NCBI GenBank assembly: GCA_031289815.1
Contig: JAITOS010000144.1
Span: 1-20,359, forward strand
Reading direction: 5' to 3'
Source of the DNA: Peptococcaceae bacterium
Lineage (GTDB): Bacteria > Bacillota > Desulfitobacteriia > Desulfitobacteriales > Desulfitobacteriaceae
Length of the DNA: 20,359 nt
In this document: in pieces, positions 6,703 to 13,890 of the stretch
Numbering within the stretch: the first letter of the stretch is position 1
Layout of the letters: the number at the start of each line of letters is the position of its first letter
Notes under the pieces: generated by a model
The model's database searches: none
Told to the model about the DNA's origin: nothing
Seen by the model: only the letters and a program-made list of their open reading frames with translations
Made by a program: the position numbers and the translations under genes

Positions 6703-7349
6703 GTTTGTTTGGAAATATGGACTTGGCGGGGCTGATTGCCAATATACCGGCCTTATTGATCGGTTTTGCTTTCCACGAATACGCGCACGCCTGGGCCGCC
6801 GGGAAGCTGGGCGATCCGACGCCGGAAGCGCGGGGCAGGTTGACCTTAAATCCCCTGGCGCACCTGGATCCGATCGGGACGGTTTTGGCGCTGGTATTCC
6901 GTTTCGGCTGGGCCAAGCCGGTGCCGATCAACCCCTATAACTTCCGGAATCCGATCCGGGGCAGGATGCTAGTCTCTTTAGCCGGGCCGGTGACTAATTT
7001 AATCATTGCCCTGATCGCCACGATGGCGCTGGTCTTTATGCAATATTTGCCCGTTGGCGGCGGGGACTCGACCGTAAGTCAGATCTTGTGGGCGATCGTT
7101 CAAATGAATCTAGGGTTAGGGGTGTTTAATCTGTTGCCGGTGCCGCCGTTAGACGGCTTTGCGATTCTGGCGGGGCTGCTGCCCCAGCGCTGGGCGCTGA
7201 AGCTGTACGCTTTGGAGCCCTACGGCATGATCATCCTGGCCTTTGTGCTGATTACTAATGTCGCCGGGCTGGTGCTCAGTCCGATTGTTGGCTTGCTGTG
7301 GCGAGGCTATCTGTCGATCGCCTATATGATTGTAGGATTATTGAGCTAA
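6699..7349 (+). CDS. Site-2 protease family (M50) integral membrane metalloprotease
   Basis: 216 residues, all signature elements present. HEYAH (26-30) in the first membrane helix is the HExxH zinc motif with catalytic Glu27, and Asp152 in NLLPVPPLDG (144-153) is the third zinc ligand. The block RGRLTLNPLAHLDPIGT (46-61) and SLAGPVTN (93-100) are typical of the short group-III M50 family with no PDZ domain. It should cleave peptides inside the membrane; the substrate is unknown, and this subgroup is distinct from SpoIVFB and RasP. ATGA overlap with the upstream gene and GGGAG site before the ATG show coupling. Association with trpS and scpAB is commonly seen in Bacillota but unexplained. Confidence 0.92.
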   Translation: MSLFGNMDLAGLIANIPALLIGFAFHEYAHAWAAGKLGDPTPEARGRLTLNPLAHLDPIGTVLALVFRFGWAKPVPINPYNFRNPIRGRMLVSLAGPVTNLIIALIATMALVFMQYLPVGGGDSTVSQILWAIVQMNLGLGVFNLLPVPPLDGFAILAGLLPQRWALKLYALEPYGMIILAFVLITNVAGLVLSPIVGLLWRGYLSIAYMIVGLLS

Positions 7350-7368
7350 AAGGAGTGTTTGAATCACG

Positions 7369-8349
7369 ATGAAAAAACGGATATTCAGTGGTATGCGGCC
7401 GACCGGCGCTTTGCATATCGGCCATCTGAGTGTGTTACAAAATTGGATTGCTTTGCAGTCGGAATATGAATGCTATTTTGGGATCGTAGACTGGCACGCT
7501 TTAACGACCGGCTATGCCGATCGCCTGGATATGCGCGGTTTAATTCGCGATATCGCCTTGGATTGGTTGAGCGTCGGCTTGGATCCGGAACAGTGCGCGA
7601 TCCTGATCCAATCCAATGTTTTGGAACACGCCGAGCTGCACCTGCTCTTCTCAATGATCACGCCGATCTCTTGGCTGGAGCGGGTTCCCACCTATAAGGA
7701 TCAGATTCAGCAATTGGGAAAAGAAGAGGGGAAAGACCTTTCCACCTATGGCTTCCTGGGCTACCCGGCGCTACAGGCCGCGGATATTCTGGTGTATAAG
7801 GCGGACGCGGTGCCGGTAGGGGAAGATCAGCTGCCGCATATTGAGCTGTGCCGGGAAATCGCGCGGCGCTTTAATTTCATGTATGAAGCCGTTTTTCCGG
7901 AGCCGCGGGCCATCATCGGCAAGATCGCCATGTTACCGGGGGTGGATGGGCGCAAGATGAGTAAAAGCTATCATAACGCCATTTCGCTGACGGCCACGAG
8001 CAAAGAGATCAAAACCAGAGTACAGCAAATGATCACGGATCCGGCCAGAGTGCGTAAGGATGATCCCGGACACCCGGAGGTCTGCGTGGTTCACCGCTTC
8101 CAGCAAATTTATCAGCCTGAGCGGATTGCCGAGATCGAAGCGGACTGCCGGGAAGGGAAGATCGGGTGTGTCGCCTGTAAAGCGCAACTGGCCGACATTC
8201 TGGAAAAGCTGCTGTCGCCCTTCCGCGAGCGCCGTCTCCATTGGGAAGAACCCGGACGGGTGGAAAAAGTTCTGCGAGAAGGAAATGAACGGGCCCGCGA
8301 GACGGCTTTGGCGACGATGAAGGACGTCCGACAGGCGATGGGGTTGTAA
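7369..8349 (+). CDS. trpS: Tryptophanyl-tRNA synthetase
   Basis: 326 residues, the usual bacterial TrpRS length. Class I motifs are intact: HIGH at 16-19 (PTGALHIGHL) and KMSKS at 196-200 (GRKMSKSY). GEDQLPHIEL (151-160) is the TrpRS-specific segment contacting ATP and the dimer interface. It charges tRNA-Trp in the cytoplasm. ATG follows AAGGAG by about 12 bases, only 19 bp after the protease stop, so there is no room for a T-box leader and expression must depend on the operon promoter. scpA begins with no gap right after its stop codon. Confidence 0.97.
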   Translation: MKKRIFSGMRPTGALHIGHLSVLQNWIALQSEYECYFGIVDWHALTTGYADRLDMRGLIRDIALDWLSVGLDPEQCAILIQSNVLEHAELHLLFSMITPISWLERVPTYKDQIQQLGKEEGKDLSTYGFLGYPALQAADILVYKADAVPVGEDQLPHIELCREIARRFNFMYEAVFPEPRAIIGKIAMLPGVDGRKMSKSYHNAISLTATSKEIKTRVQQMITDPARVRKDDPGHPEVCVVHRFQQIYQPERIAEIEADCREGKIGCVACKAQLADILEKLLSPFRERRLHWEEPGRVEKVLREGNERARETALATMKDVRQAMGL

Positions 8350-9114
8350 ATGGAAACCACAAAACGCGTTCCTATGGTTGATATTGCGGCTTTTCAAGGG
8401 CCGCTGGATCTGCTTTTGCAATTAATCCAGCAAGAAAAGGTCGATATCTATGATATTCCGATCACGAAAATCGCGGATCAGTTTGTGCTGTCGATCCGGC
8501 AAATGGAATCGCTGGATATGGAGATAACGAGCGAATTTTTGGTGTTAGCCGCGCAGCTGCTCTATATCAAGTCGCGCTACCTGTTGCCCAAACCGCTCAA
8601 AGAAAACCCCTTGGAAGAAGAGGTTGACCCGCGCCTGGAATTGGTGGCGCGTCTCCAGGCTTACCGCGCCTTTAAACAGGCGGCGGCGGCCTTGGCGGAG
8701 CGGGAAGGGCAGTCGGGTCAGCGTTATTTCCGGGAAGTGGACATCGGTGAAATCCTCATGGGGTTTCCGCAGCCGGATCCGCTGAACGGAGTTTCCTTCG
8801 CGGATCTTTGGCAGGCGTTTTGCCGGGTGGCGGAGCGGGCGGAAAAAGGGGAAGAGACGAGATATATTGAACCGGAGGAGATTGCGGTAGATGTGATGAT
8901 CACCGACATCTTACGCCGTTTGTTCCTGAAGAAGGAAGGCGTCTATTTCCGGCGGCTGTTGCGGAGGGATTCTAAGCTGGAGCTGGTGGCGGCGTTTTTG
9001 GCTCTGCTGGAACTGTTGAAAGCCGGAAAAATACGGGCGGAGCAGATTTCACCGGCCCATGATATTTATCTCATTCCCACGGAAAAAGCATGGGAATTTG
9101 TGGAAGAGGAGTAG
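8350..9114 (+). CDS. scpA: Segregation and condensation protein A (kleisin)
   Basis: 254 residues. N-terminal block FQGPLDLLLQLIQQEKVDIY (18-37) is the ScpA signature that binds the SMC neck, and the C-terminal ~70 residues form the winged helix binding the SMC head. ScpA bridges the SMC ATPase heads and carries ScpB, loading condensin for chromosome segregation. The ATG directly abuts the trpS stop (TAA-ATG). The next gene, scpB, begins 5 bases after its stop. Confidence 0.95.
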   Translation: METTKRVPMVDIAAFQGPLDLLLQLIQQEKVDIYDIPITKIADQFVLSIRQMESLDMEITSEFLVLAAQLLYIKSRYLLPKPLKENPLEEEVDPRLELVARLQAYRAFKQAAAALAEREGQSGQRYFREVDIGEILMGFPQPDPLNGVSFADLWQAFCRVAERAEKGEETRYIEPEEIAVDVMITDILRRLFLKKEGVYFRRLLRRDSKLELVAAFLALLELLKAGKIRAEQISPAHDIYLIPTEKAWEFVEEE

Positions 9115-9119
9115 CCGCA

Positions 9120-9695
9120 GTGTTATTTTTGGAAAGAGAGACAGCGGCGCTGGAAGCGTTGCTGTTGGTAGCGAAAGAACCGATCAGCGCCGCTAAGCTG
9201 GCGGAGCTGATCAACTTAAACGAAGAAAAAATCGTCGAGCTTTTGTGCGAGCTGCGCCGACGGTACGCCGACCCTGCTTCGGGCTTTGCTTTGGTGGAGG
9301 TGAACGGCGGCTATAAGCTGGGCACCAAGGCGGAATTGGCCGAATATGTAGAAATGCTGTACAAGCATCCGGGACAAGGTCTTTCCGGCGCGGCGCTGGA
9401 GGTTTTAGCCATTGTGGCCTATAAGCAGCCGGTGACGCGGGGCGAAATCGATTTTTTGCGCGGGGTGCAGTCGGATCGCGCTTTATCGACCCTGGCAGAA
9501 AAGGAGATGATCCGGGAAGCCGGACGCAAAGAGACTCCCGGTCGGCCCATTTTGTATGGAACGACGGAAAAATTTCTGTTGCACTTTCATTTAAAATCCC
9601 TGGACGGCTTGCCGACGTTGGAGACCCTGACGCCGGAAGAAACCGCCGACGGCGAGCCGATACAAAGGGATGAGGAAATTACGCCTGAGACTTGA
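9120..9695 (+). CDS. scpB: Segregation and condensation protein B
   Basis: 191 residues from GTG 9120. An ATG at 9090 inside scpA is in frame, but the GTG has a GAGGAG site at good spacing and gives the family N-terminus MLFLERETAALEALLLVAKE. Two winged-helix domains are visible: the first near 8-80, the second with SGAALEVLAIVAYKQPVTRG and the conserved TPGRPILYGTTEKFL. It dimerises and binds the ScpA linker in the SMC condensin. The last ~25 residues are acidic and low in complexity. The convergent merR gene ends 19 bp downstream and no terminator lies between them. Confidence 0.95.
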   Translation: MLFLERETAALEALLLVAKEPISAAKLAELINLNEEKIVELLCELRRRYADPASGFALVEVNGGYKLGTKAELAEYVEMLYKHPGQGLSGAALEVLAIVAYKQPVTRGEIDFLRGVQSDRALSTLAEKEMIREAGRKETPGRPILYGTTEKFLLHFHLKSLDGLPTLETLTPEETADGEPIQRDEEITPET

Positions 9696-9714
9696 AGCGG
9701 CGGCGGGGGTTAAA

Positions 9715-10515
9715 TCAGGACACCGGAACGGAAACTTGCAGCAGGTATTGGTTAGGATCCGAAATGCTGATCTCATCAAGCAGATAGATGTTATACACCG
9801 GTCCGCAAAAGCTCAGGGAATGCGTCTTGGCGTAGGCGGCCAGCTTTTCCGGTAAATCATTGGTTTGCCCGTAGTAACCGCGGGTATAGCCGACAAGATA
9901 GCGTCCGGCGGCTCTTTTATCCGTGCCGTCAGGATTGACGAAAAAAAATCGTGTGGGGCGGGCAGGAGCCTGAAGAAACACATCAATGTCCTCAAAGAAG
10001 CCGCCAACGGGATAATTCAAATTCAGTCCGAGCTTTTTGGAATGATTACAAAATCGTGTAAACGTCTCGTAAAAAGAAGGAAAATTTCCAAACTTATTGA
10101 CCGGGCCAAGGATAATCGGTAAATCTTCCAGGGTGCAGACGGAGAGCTCCTCCTCGTTGGCGGCGAGTCCCATCTGCATCATGCTTTGCAGCGTAGAGAT
10201 GATTTTAAGCGATTCCTGCATCCAGTGGATCTTATGGTCGAGATCCTTGCTCTGCTGAAGTATCAAGGCCAAGATGTTTTCGGGCGTCCGATCCTGTACC
10301 AGCTCGCGGATTTCTTTTAAAGGGACGTTCAGTGAACTGAGGACGTTGACGAGATTGATCGTGATGACCTGCTGCGGGGAATAGTAGCGATAATTGTTCT
10401 CGCCACGAGTAAAGGGAGAGAAAATTCCCATTTCATCGTAATAAATCAGGGTTGAACGGTTGATGCCTGTGAGTTTAGAAAAGTTGCTGATGGATAATAG
10501 ATCACTGGTGTTCAT
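9715..10515 (-). CDS. MerR-family regulator with GyrI-like/effector-binding C-terminal domain
   Basis: 266 residues. Residues 7-75 are a MerR winged helix (SISNFSKLTGINRSTLIYYD, then GENNYRYYSPQQV); ~80-125 is the dimerising coiled coil; ~140-266 resembles the GyrI-like small-molecule domain seen in BmrR/BltR-type multidrug sensors (ending YLLQVSVPVS). No Cys pattern for metal sensing, so an organic ligand is more likely. No transporter or target gene is adjacent. It points against all neighbours and lies between scpB and the DUF2953 gene, which are usually collinear; its codons look more A/T-rich than those around it by eye. Ribosome site AAAAAGGAC lies rather far (about 13 bases) from the ATG. 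Possibly an insertion; its target could be its own promoter region, shared with the divergent sporulation genes. Confidence 0.85.
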   Translation of the reverse strand: MNTSDLLSISNFSKLTGINRSTLIYYDEMGIFSPFTRGENNYRYYSPQQVITINLVNVLSSLNVPLKEIRELVQDRTPENILALILQQSKDLDHKIHWMQESLKIISTLQSMMQMGLAANEEELSVCTLEDLPIILGPVNKFGNFPSFYETFTRFCNHSKKLGLNLNYPVGGFFEDIDVFLQAPARPTRFFFVNPDGTDKRAAGRYLVGYTRGYYGQTNDLPEKLAAYAKTHSLSFCGPVYNIYLLDEISISDPNQYLLQVSVPVS

Positions 10516-10559
10516 TTTAAGGTTACCGTCCTTTTTAGTATCGTTTTGGTTCCGACTCT

Positions 10560-10588
10560 ATTTTATCCTGATGTGTGTCCGTTGTAAA
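10560..10588 (-). promoter_or_regulatory. Sigma-A promoter of the MerR gene
   Basis: On the minus strand TTTACA (10588-10583) is followed after 17 bases by TAAAAT (10565-10560), five of six matches in each box. MerR regulators typically remodel promoters with a 19-base spacer, so this 17-base one may be basal rather than MerR-activated. Confidence 0.55.
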
Positions 10589-10611
10589 TCAAATTTTCTT
10601 ATGGGTATGAT
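10582..10611 (+). promoter_or_regulatory. Possible promoter for DUF2953-ytfJ, overlapping the merR promoter
   Basis: TTGTAA (10582-10587) and TATGAT (10606-10611) lie 18 bases apart. Its -35 uses nearly the same bases as the -35 of the minus-strand promoter, so both cannot be occupied at once. A small dyad TATGG/CCATA (10600-10604 with 10615-10619) straddles the -10 and could be a regulator site. Confidence 0.45.
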
Positions 10612-10667
10612 AATCCATATATTGGGGAAAGAATGATGTAGGCGGATCAAACAGGAGGGAAATAAGC

Positions 10668-11327
10668 GTGTGGTGGTTGATCTTGATCCTGATCCTGGCA
10701 TTTCTGATCGTGTTGACGGCGGGTATGGCCTTGCGGGCGGAGATAGATTTCCGTTACCGGCGGCGAGCTGGGAAAGATGAGCTGGAGATCATTTTGCGCC
10801 TTTTTAAAGGACTGGGGCGTTTTCGCTGGACCTTCCGGGATATACGGCTGAAAGGGGAAAAAGAACAAGCGTTAGGGAAGTCCTTTTCCCCGGAGGCAAG
10901 CGGCGGGCCGGTCCAAGGGGCAGCGGCAAAGACGGAGGAATCAAATCCTCAGCAAAAGAGCGGCTTTCTCGCGGACGCCTTTCCTTGGCTGTTGAGAACG
11001 ATCTTGGAATGGAGGCGGATGAAGGCCCGTTTCTATCGAAGTATTCAATGCACCGCCTTGGAATGGAAGGTGGAGATTGGGGTGGAAAATCCGATGTACA
11101 CGGCCTTGCTGGCGGGGGTGATCTGGGCGTTGCTGGGAAGAGCATACGCCGCCTTATGTCAAAAGGTGGACGTTTGTGTGGAAAGACCGGTTTTGTTGGT
11201 TTGCCCGCAATTTCAAAAGATAGATTTTTCCTGTGAGCTTCATTGCATATTCAAGGCGCGGATGGGTCATATTATTTTTATGGGACTAAAGCTCAGACGG
11301 ATAAGGATATCCAGAAAAAGGCGGTGA
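10668..11327 (+). CDS. DUF2953-family membrane-anchored protein (YtfI-like)
   Basis: 219 residues, GTG start 8 bases after AGGAGGG. One N-terminal membrane anchor (LILILILAFLIVLTAGMALR, about 4-23), a soluble region with a low-complexity linker (~70-100), and C-terminal DUF2953-like segment with GVENPMYTALLAGVIWALLG and a basic end (RRIRISRKRR). Function is unknown; in B. subtilis the related ytfI precedes ytfJ, and sporulation use is likely from that pairing. The same order holds here: ytfJ begins 7 bp after its stop. Confidence 0.8.
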   Translation: MWWLILILILAFLIVLTAGMALRAEIDFRYRRRAGKDELEIILRLFKGLGRFRWTFRDIRLKGEKEQALGKSFSPEASGGPVQGAAAKTEESNPQQKSGFLADAFPWLLRTILEWRRMKARFYRSIQCTALEWKVEIGVENPMYTALLAGVIWALLGRAYAALCQKVDVCVERPVLLVCPQFQKIDFSCELHCIFKARMGHIIFMGLKLRRIRISRKRR

Positions 11328-11334
11328 CGGTACA

Positions 11335-11766
11335 TTGACACATCCAATTGAAGCGTTGATGAAGACAGCGATGGAAAATATTCAGCAGATGGTGGAAGTC
11401 AATACCATTGTTGGTGATCCGGTAGAGACGCCCGACGGGGCTGTGATTATCCCCGTATCGAAAGTAGCGTGCGGCTTTGCGGCGGGCGGCAGTGAATTCT
11501 GTGGTTCGGAGGACAAGCGCCAGACGGCGGGAATGCGAGAGAACGATCCAAACGGCGGCGCGCTTCCGTTCGGCGGCGGCAGCGGCGCGGGGGTATCGGT
11601 ACAGCCAGTGGGTTTTTTAGTCGCCGGTAACGGCCATTTGCGCCTGCTGCCGATTGACGGTAACGCTAATGCGATGGTGGACCGATTGATCGAGAGCGTA
11701 CCGGATCTGTTGGAGAAAATCACGGCGGCCTGCCGGGGAAAAAAGAAGTCCGGCGAAGAACGGTGA
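11335..11766 (+). CDS. ytfJ: YtfJ/GerW-family sporulation protein
   Basis: 143 residues. TTG start is preferred because it gives the family N-terminus (MTHPIEALMKTAMENIQQMV), preceded by AAAGGCGGTGA. The core VNTIVGDPVETPDGAVIIPV (22-41), the Gly-rich FAAGGSEF and GGGSGAGV, and PVGFLV followed by LLPID are diagnostic for this family. In B. subtilis the homologue is made in the forespore and needed for normal germination with some nutrients; its biochemical role is not known. It is followed by a strong terminator, so DUF2953-ytfJ forms a two-gene unit. Confidence 0.93.
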   Translation: MTHPIEALMKTAMENIQQMVEVNTIVGDPVETPDGAVIIPVSKVACGFAAGGSEFCGSEDKRQTAGMRENDPNGGALPFGGGSGAGVSVQPVGFLVAGNGHLRLLPIDGNANAMVDRLIESVPDLLEKITAACRGKKKSGEER

Positions 11767-11802
11767 ATGGTTATCCAAGGTGTAAAAAAGCGTAGCGCGC
11801 GC

Positions 11803-11849
11803 GAAGCTTTGGCGGTCAGTTTGCGGGACCGGCCGGAGCTTCTTTTTTT
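11803..11849 (+). terminator. Intrinsic terminator between ytfJ and spmA
   Basis: Arms 11803-11817 and 11827-11842 form a GC-rich stem with one bulged G and two G-U pairs around a 9-base loop, followed directly by seven T (11843-11849). It separates ytfJ from the spmAB unit, which therefore needs its own promoter. Confidence 0.85.
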
Positions 11850-11873
11850 GCTTGCGCCGATGCGTGCCGCCCG

Positions 11874-11902
11874 GTCTAATCCCGTCCCGACCATCATACA
11901 AT
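11874..11902 (+). promoter_or_regulatory. Sigma-E-like promoter of spmA-spmB
   Basis: CATACAAT at 11895-11902 is identical to the B. subtilis sigma-E -10 consensus; the upstream GTCTAATC (11874-11881), 13 bases away, is a partial -35 match. In B. subtilis the dacB-spmA-spmB operon is sigma-E controlled, so the motif fits the gene. It would start RNA near 11909, which rules out the ATG at 11901 and supports the ATG at 11925. Confidence 0.55.
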
Positions 11903-11924
11903 GAAGGAGATGAGGAGGGGGAAG

Positions 11925-12506
11925 ATGGTCAACCTGATCTGGCTTTTGATGCTGAGCATCGGCATTCTGACGGCGGCGGTGAGCGGAAGGATCGATACGG
12001 TGACGGATTCGGCGATGAAAGCCGCGGAATTAGGGGTGGAAATCGCTATTCAGCTGATCGGAATGATGAGTTTATGGTTGGGATTGATGCGTCTGGCGGA
12101 GGAGGCCGGTTTGGTGCGCGGTTTGGCCAGATTAGGCGCGCCGGTGATTCGTTTGCTGTTCCCTTCGCTCAAAAAGGACAGTCCGGCGTTAGGAGCGATC
12201 ATCTTAAATCTCAGCGCCAATATTTTGGGCTTAGGGAACGCGGCGACGCCGTTTGGCCTGAAAGCGATGAAGGAACTGCAAAAAGAAAATCCTGATCCGG
12301 AGACGGCCACTCCGGCCATGTGTACCTTTCTCGCTCTCAATACTTCCTGTATTACCCTGATTCCGGCGACGATGATCGGGGTGCGGATGAAAATGAACTC
12401 CCTTCATCCTACAGAGATCATTGGCACGACCATCTTTGCCACCGGCTGCGCCATGACCGCGGGGATCATCGCCGATTTTCTTTTCCGCCGCTGGAGGAAA
12501 GCATGA
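11925..12506 (+). CDS. spmA: Spore maturation protein A (nucleoside-recognition/Gate domain membrane protein)
   Basis: 193 residues from ATG 11925, which follows a very strong GAGGAGGGGG site and gives the family start MVNLIWLLMLSIGILTAAV; an ATG at 11901 overlaps the promoter -10. About five membrane helices, with Gate-domain motifs MSLWLGLMRLAEEAGL, NLSANILGLGNAATPFGLKA and LNTSCITLIPATMIGVRM. SpmA and SpmB work together in the mother-cell/forespore membranes and are required for full dehydration of the spore core and heat resistance in B. subtilis. spmB overlaps its stop as ATGA. Confidence 0.95.
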   Translation: MVNLIWLLMLSIGILTAAVSGRIDTVTDSAMKAAELGVEIAIQLIGMMSLWLGLMRLAEEAGLVRGLARLGAPVIRLLFPSLKKDSPALGAIILNLSANILGLGNAATPFGLKAMKELQKENPDPETATPAMCTFLALNTSCITLIPATMIGVRMKMNSLHPTEIIGTTIFATGCAMTAGIIADFLFRRWRKA

Positions 12507-13042
12507 GCGTCATCGCGGAAATCTCGCGCTGGGCGATTCCCATGCTGTTTTTTGTTATTCCGCTATTGGCCTATCTGCGCCGGGTGCCGGTGTACGAGTC
12601 TTTTGTGGCGGGCGCCGAAGACGGCTTTAAGACAGGGGTTTCGATCTTGCCTTTCCTGATCGGGATGCTCGTTTCCATTCGCGTTTTTATCGATTCCGGA
12701 GCGCTGGAGATTTTGGCGCGTTTCTTATATCCGCTTTTTAGTTGGCTGGGACTGAGTTCGGATCTGACCTCTTTGATTCCGCTGGCGATCATGCGGCCTT
12801 TGAGCGGTTCCGGGGCGTTGGGCGTCGCCAGCCAGCTCATCGAACAGTATGGGCCGGATTCGATGGTGGGTCGGATGGCTTCGACCCTGCAAGGAAGCAC
12901 CGATACGACATTTTTTGTATTGACCGTGTATTTCGGCTCGGTGGGGATTCGTAAATACCGTTATGCGCTCAAATTGGGCTTGATCGCCGATTTTGTCGGT
13001 TTGGTCGCTTCGGTGTGGATTGTTTTAAAGGCGTTTTACTAA
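12503..13042 (+). CDS. spmB: Spore maturation protein B
   Basis: 179 residues from ATG 12503, which overlaps the spmA stop (ATGA) and follows GGAGGA; earlier in-frame starts lie within spmA. Several hydrophobic helices with Gate-domain signatures: VPVYESFVAGAEDGFKTGV, MRPLSGSGALG and STDTTFFVLTVYFGSVGI (all typical SpmB). Partner of SpmA in core dehydration. The next gene begins 53 bp downstream, and no terminator is seen. Confidence 0.95.
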   Translation: MSVIAEISRWAIPMLFFVIPLLAYLRRVPVYESFVAGAEDGFKTGVSILPFLIGMLVSIRVFIDSGALEILARFLYPLFSWLGLSSDLTSLIPLAIMRPLSGSGALGVASQLIEQYGPDSMVGRMASTLQGSTDTTFFVLTVYFGSVGIRKYRYALKLGLIADFVGLVASVWIVLKAFY

Positions 13043-13066
13043 GCAAAAGTAAAACTGAGCATACTA
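13036..13066 (+). promoter_or_regulatory. Sporulation-type promoter-like motif before the GT2 gene
   Basis: CATACTA (13060-13066) equals the classical B. subtilis sigma-G -10 box, with TTACTA (13036-13041) 18 bases upstream, four of six bases of TGAATA. It also resembles sigma-E -10 boxes. It lies in the only gap of any size in the spmA-rluB stretch. Weak evidence. Confidence 0.3.
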
Positions 13067-13095
13067 CTGTGAGAATGAACGGAGGGGGCAGTCGT

Positions 13096-13890
13096 ATGCT
13101 TTATATTATTTTACCGGCGTTTAACGAAGTACAGGCGTTGCCGCATATCTTCAGGGATATTCAGGAGCAATGCGCGGCGTTGGCGTACCGGATCGTGGTG
13201 GTGAACGATGGCAGTACCGACGGAACCGGGCCGCTGCTCCGGCGCTGTCAGCGGCGAATCCCCGATCTGAAGGTGATCGAGCATTCTGACAACCGGGGCT
13301 TGGGGCAGGCGTTGCTGAGCGGTTTTTATTACGCGGTTCAGGCGGCAACGGCAGCGGGAAACGACTTAAACCAGGGGGAGGAAGCGCCGCCGGACGTCAT
13401 TATTACCTTGGACGCGGACAATACGCATCCGGCGGATAGGATTCCCTTGCTGTATGAAGCGATCCAGAACGGAGCGGATCTGGCGATCGCCTCGCGTTTT
13501 ACACGGAGTTCCCGGCAATTTGGCCTGAGCGCCGAGCGCAAATTACTGTCCTGGGGGGCGGGAACGGTGCTGCGCTTGTTCTTTCCGGTGAAGGGATTGC
13601 GCGATTATTCCTGCGGTTTCCGGGCCTATCGCTTGCCGCTGATGAGACGGGCGCTGCAAACCTATCACGAAAACTTGATCGAATGCCGGAGTTTTGCCGC
13701 GATGGTCGAAGTGCTGTTGAAAATCCTCCCCCTCTGTAAAAATATCAGGGAAGTGCCGCTGGAACTGCACTATGAACGCAAACAGAGCCTGAGTAAATTG
13801 CGGGCCGGCGCGACGATACGCGAATATTTGCTGATCATTTATCGTTTGAAGCGAGCGATGAGGAGTTCTTTGGAATGGGCGGGACAATAA
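13096..13890 (+). CDS. Family 2 glycosyltransferase, polyprenyl-phosphate (DPM1-like) type
   Basis: 264 residues from ATG 13096 after GGAGGGGG; an in-frame start at 13015 lies within spmB and has no site. GT-A fold motifs: VVVNDGSTDGT (34-44), DNRGLGQAL (65-73), DAD at 106-108 as the metal/nucleotide-sugar DxD, SRF and YSCGFRAYR. No membrane helix, as in soluble dolichyl-phosphate-mannose synthase relatives. Likely transfers a sugar from a nucleotide donor to undecaprenyl phosphate. The downstream gene, overlapping by 16 bp, encodes a GT39-type transferase that uses such lipid-linked sugars, so the two probably form one module. A Q/G-rich insert (87-98) is unusual. Confidence 0.88.
   Translation: MLYIILPAFNEVQALPHIFRDIQEQCAALAYRIVVVNDGSTDGTGPLLRRCQRRIPDLKVIEHSDNRGLGQALLSGFYYAVQAATAAGNDLNQGEEAPPDVIITLDADNTHPADRIPLLYEAIQNGADLAIASRFTRSSRQFGLSAERKLLSWGAGTVLRLFFPVKGLRDYSCGFRAYRLPLMRRALQTYHENLIECRSFAAMVEVLLKILPLCKNIREVPLELHYERKQSLSKLRAGATIREYLLIIYRLKRAMRSSLEWAGQ

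Noticed and set aside
7350..7368. Possible T-box or tryptophan leader before trpS
   Set aside because: Only 19 bases separate trpS from the preceding gene and they contain just a ribosome site.
7933..8421. Long minus-strand frames inside trpS
   Set aside because: They are fully inside a clear, motif-complete tRNA synthetase and have no ribosome site or recognisable protein.
11767..11904. Open frame of 45 codons starting just after ytfJ
   Set aside because: It runs across the ytfJ terminator stem and T-run and the spmA promoter, has no ribosome site, and its content reflects those elements.
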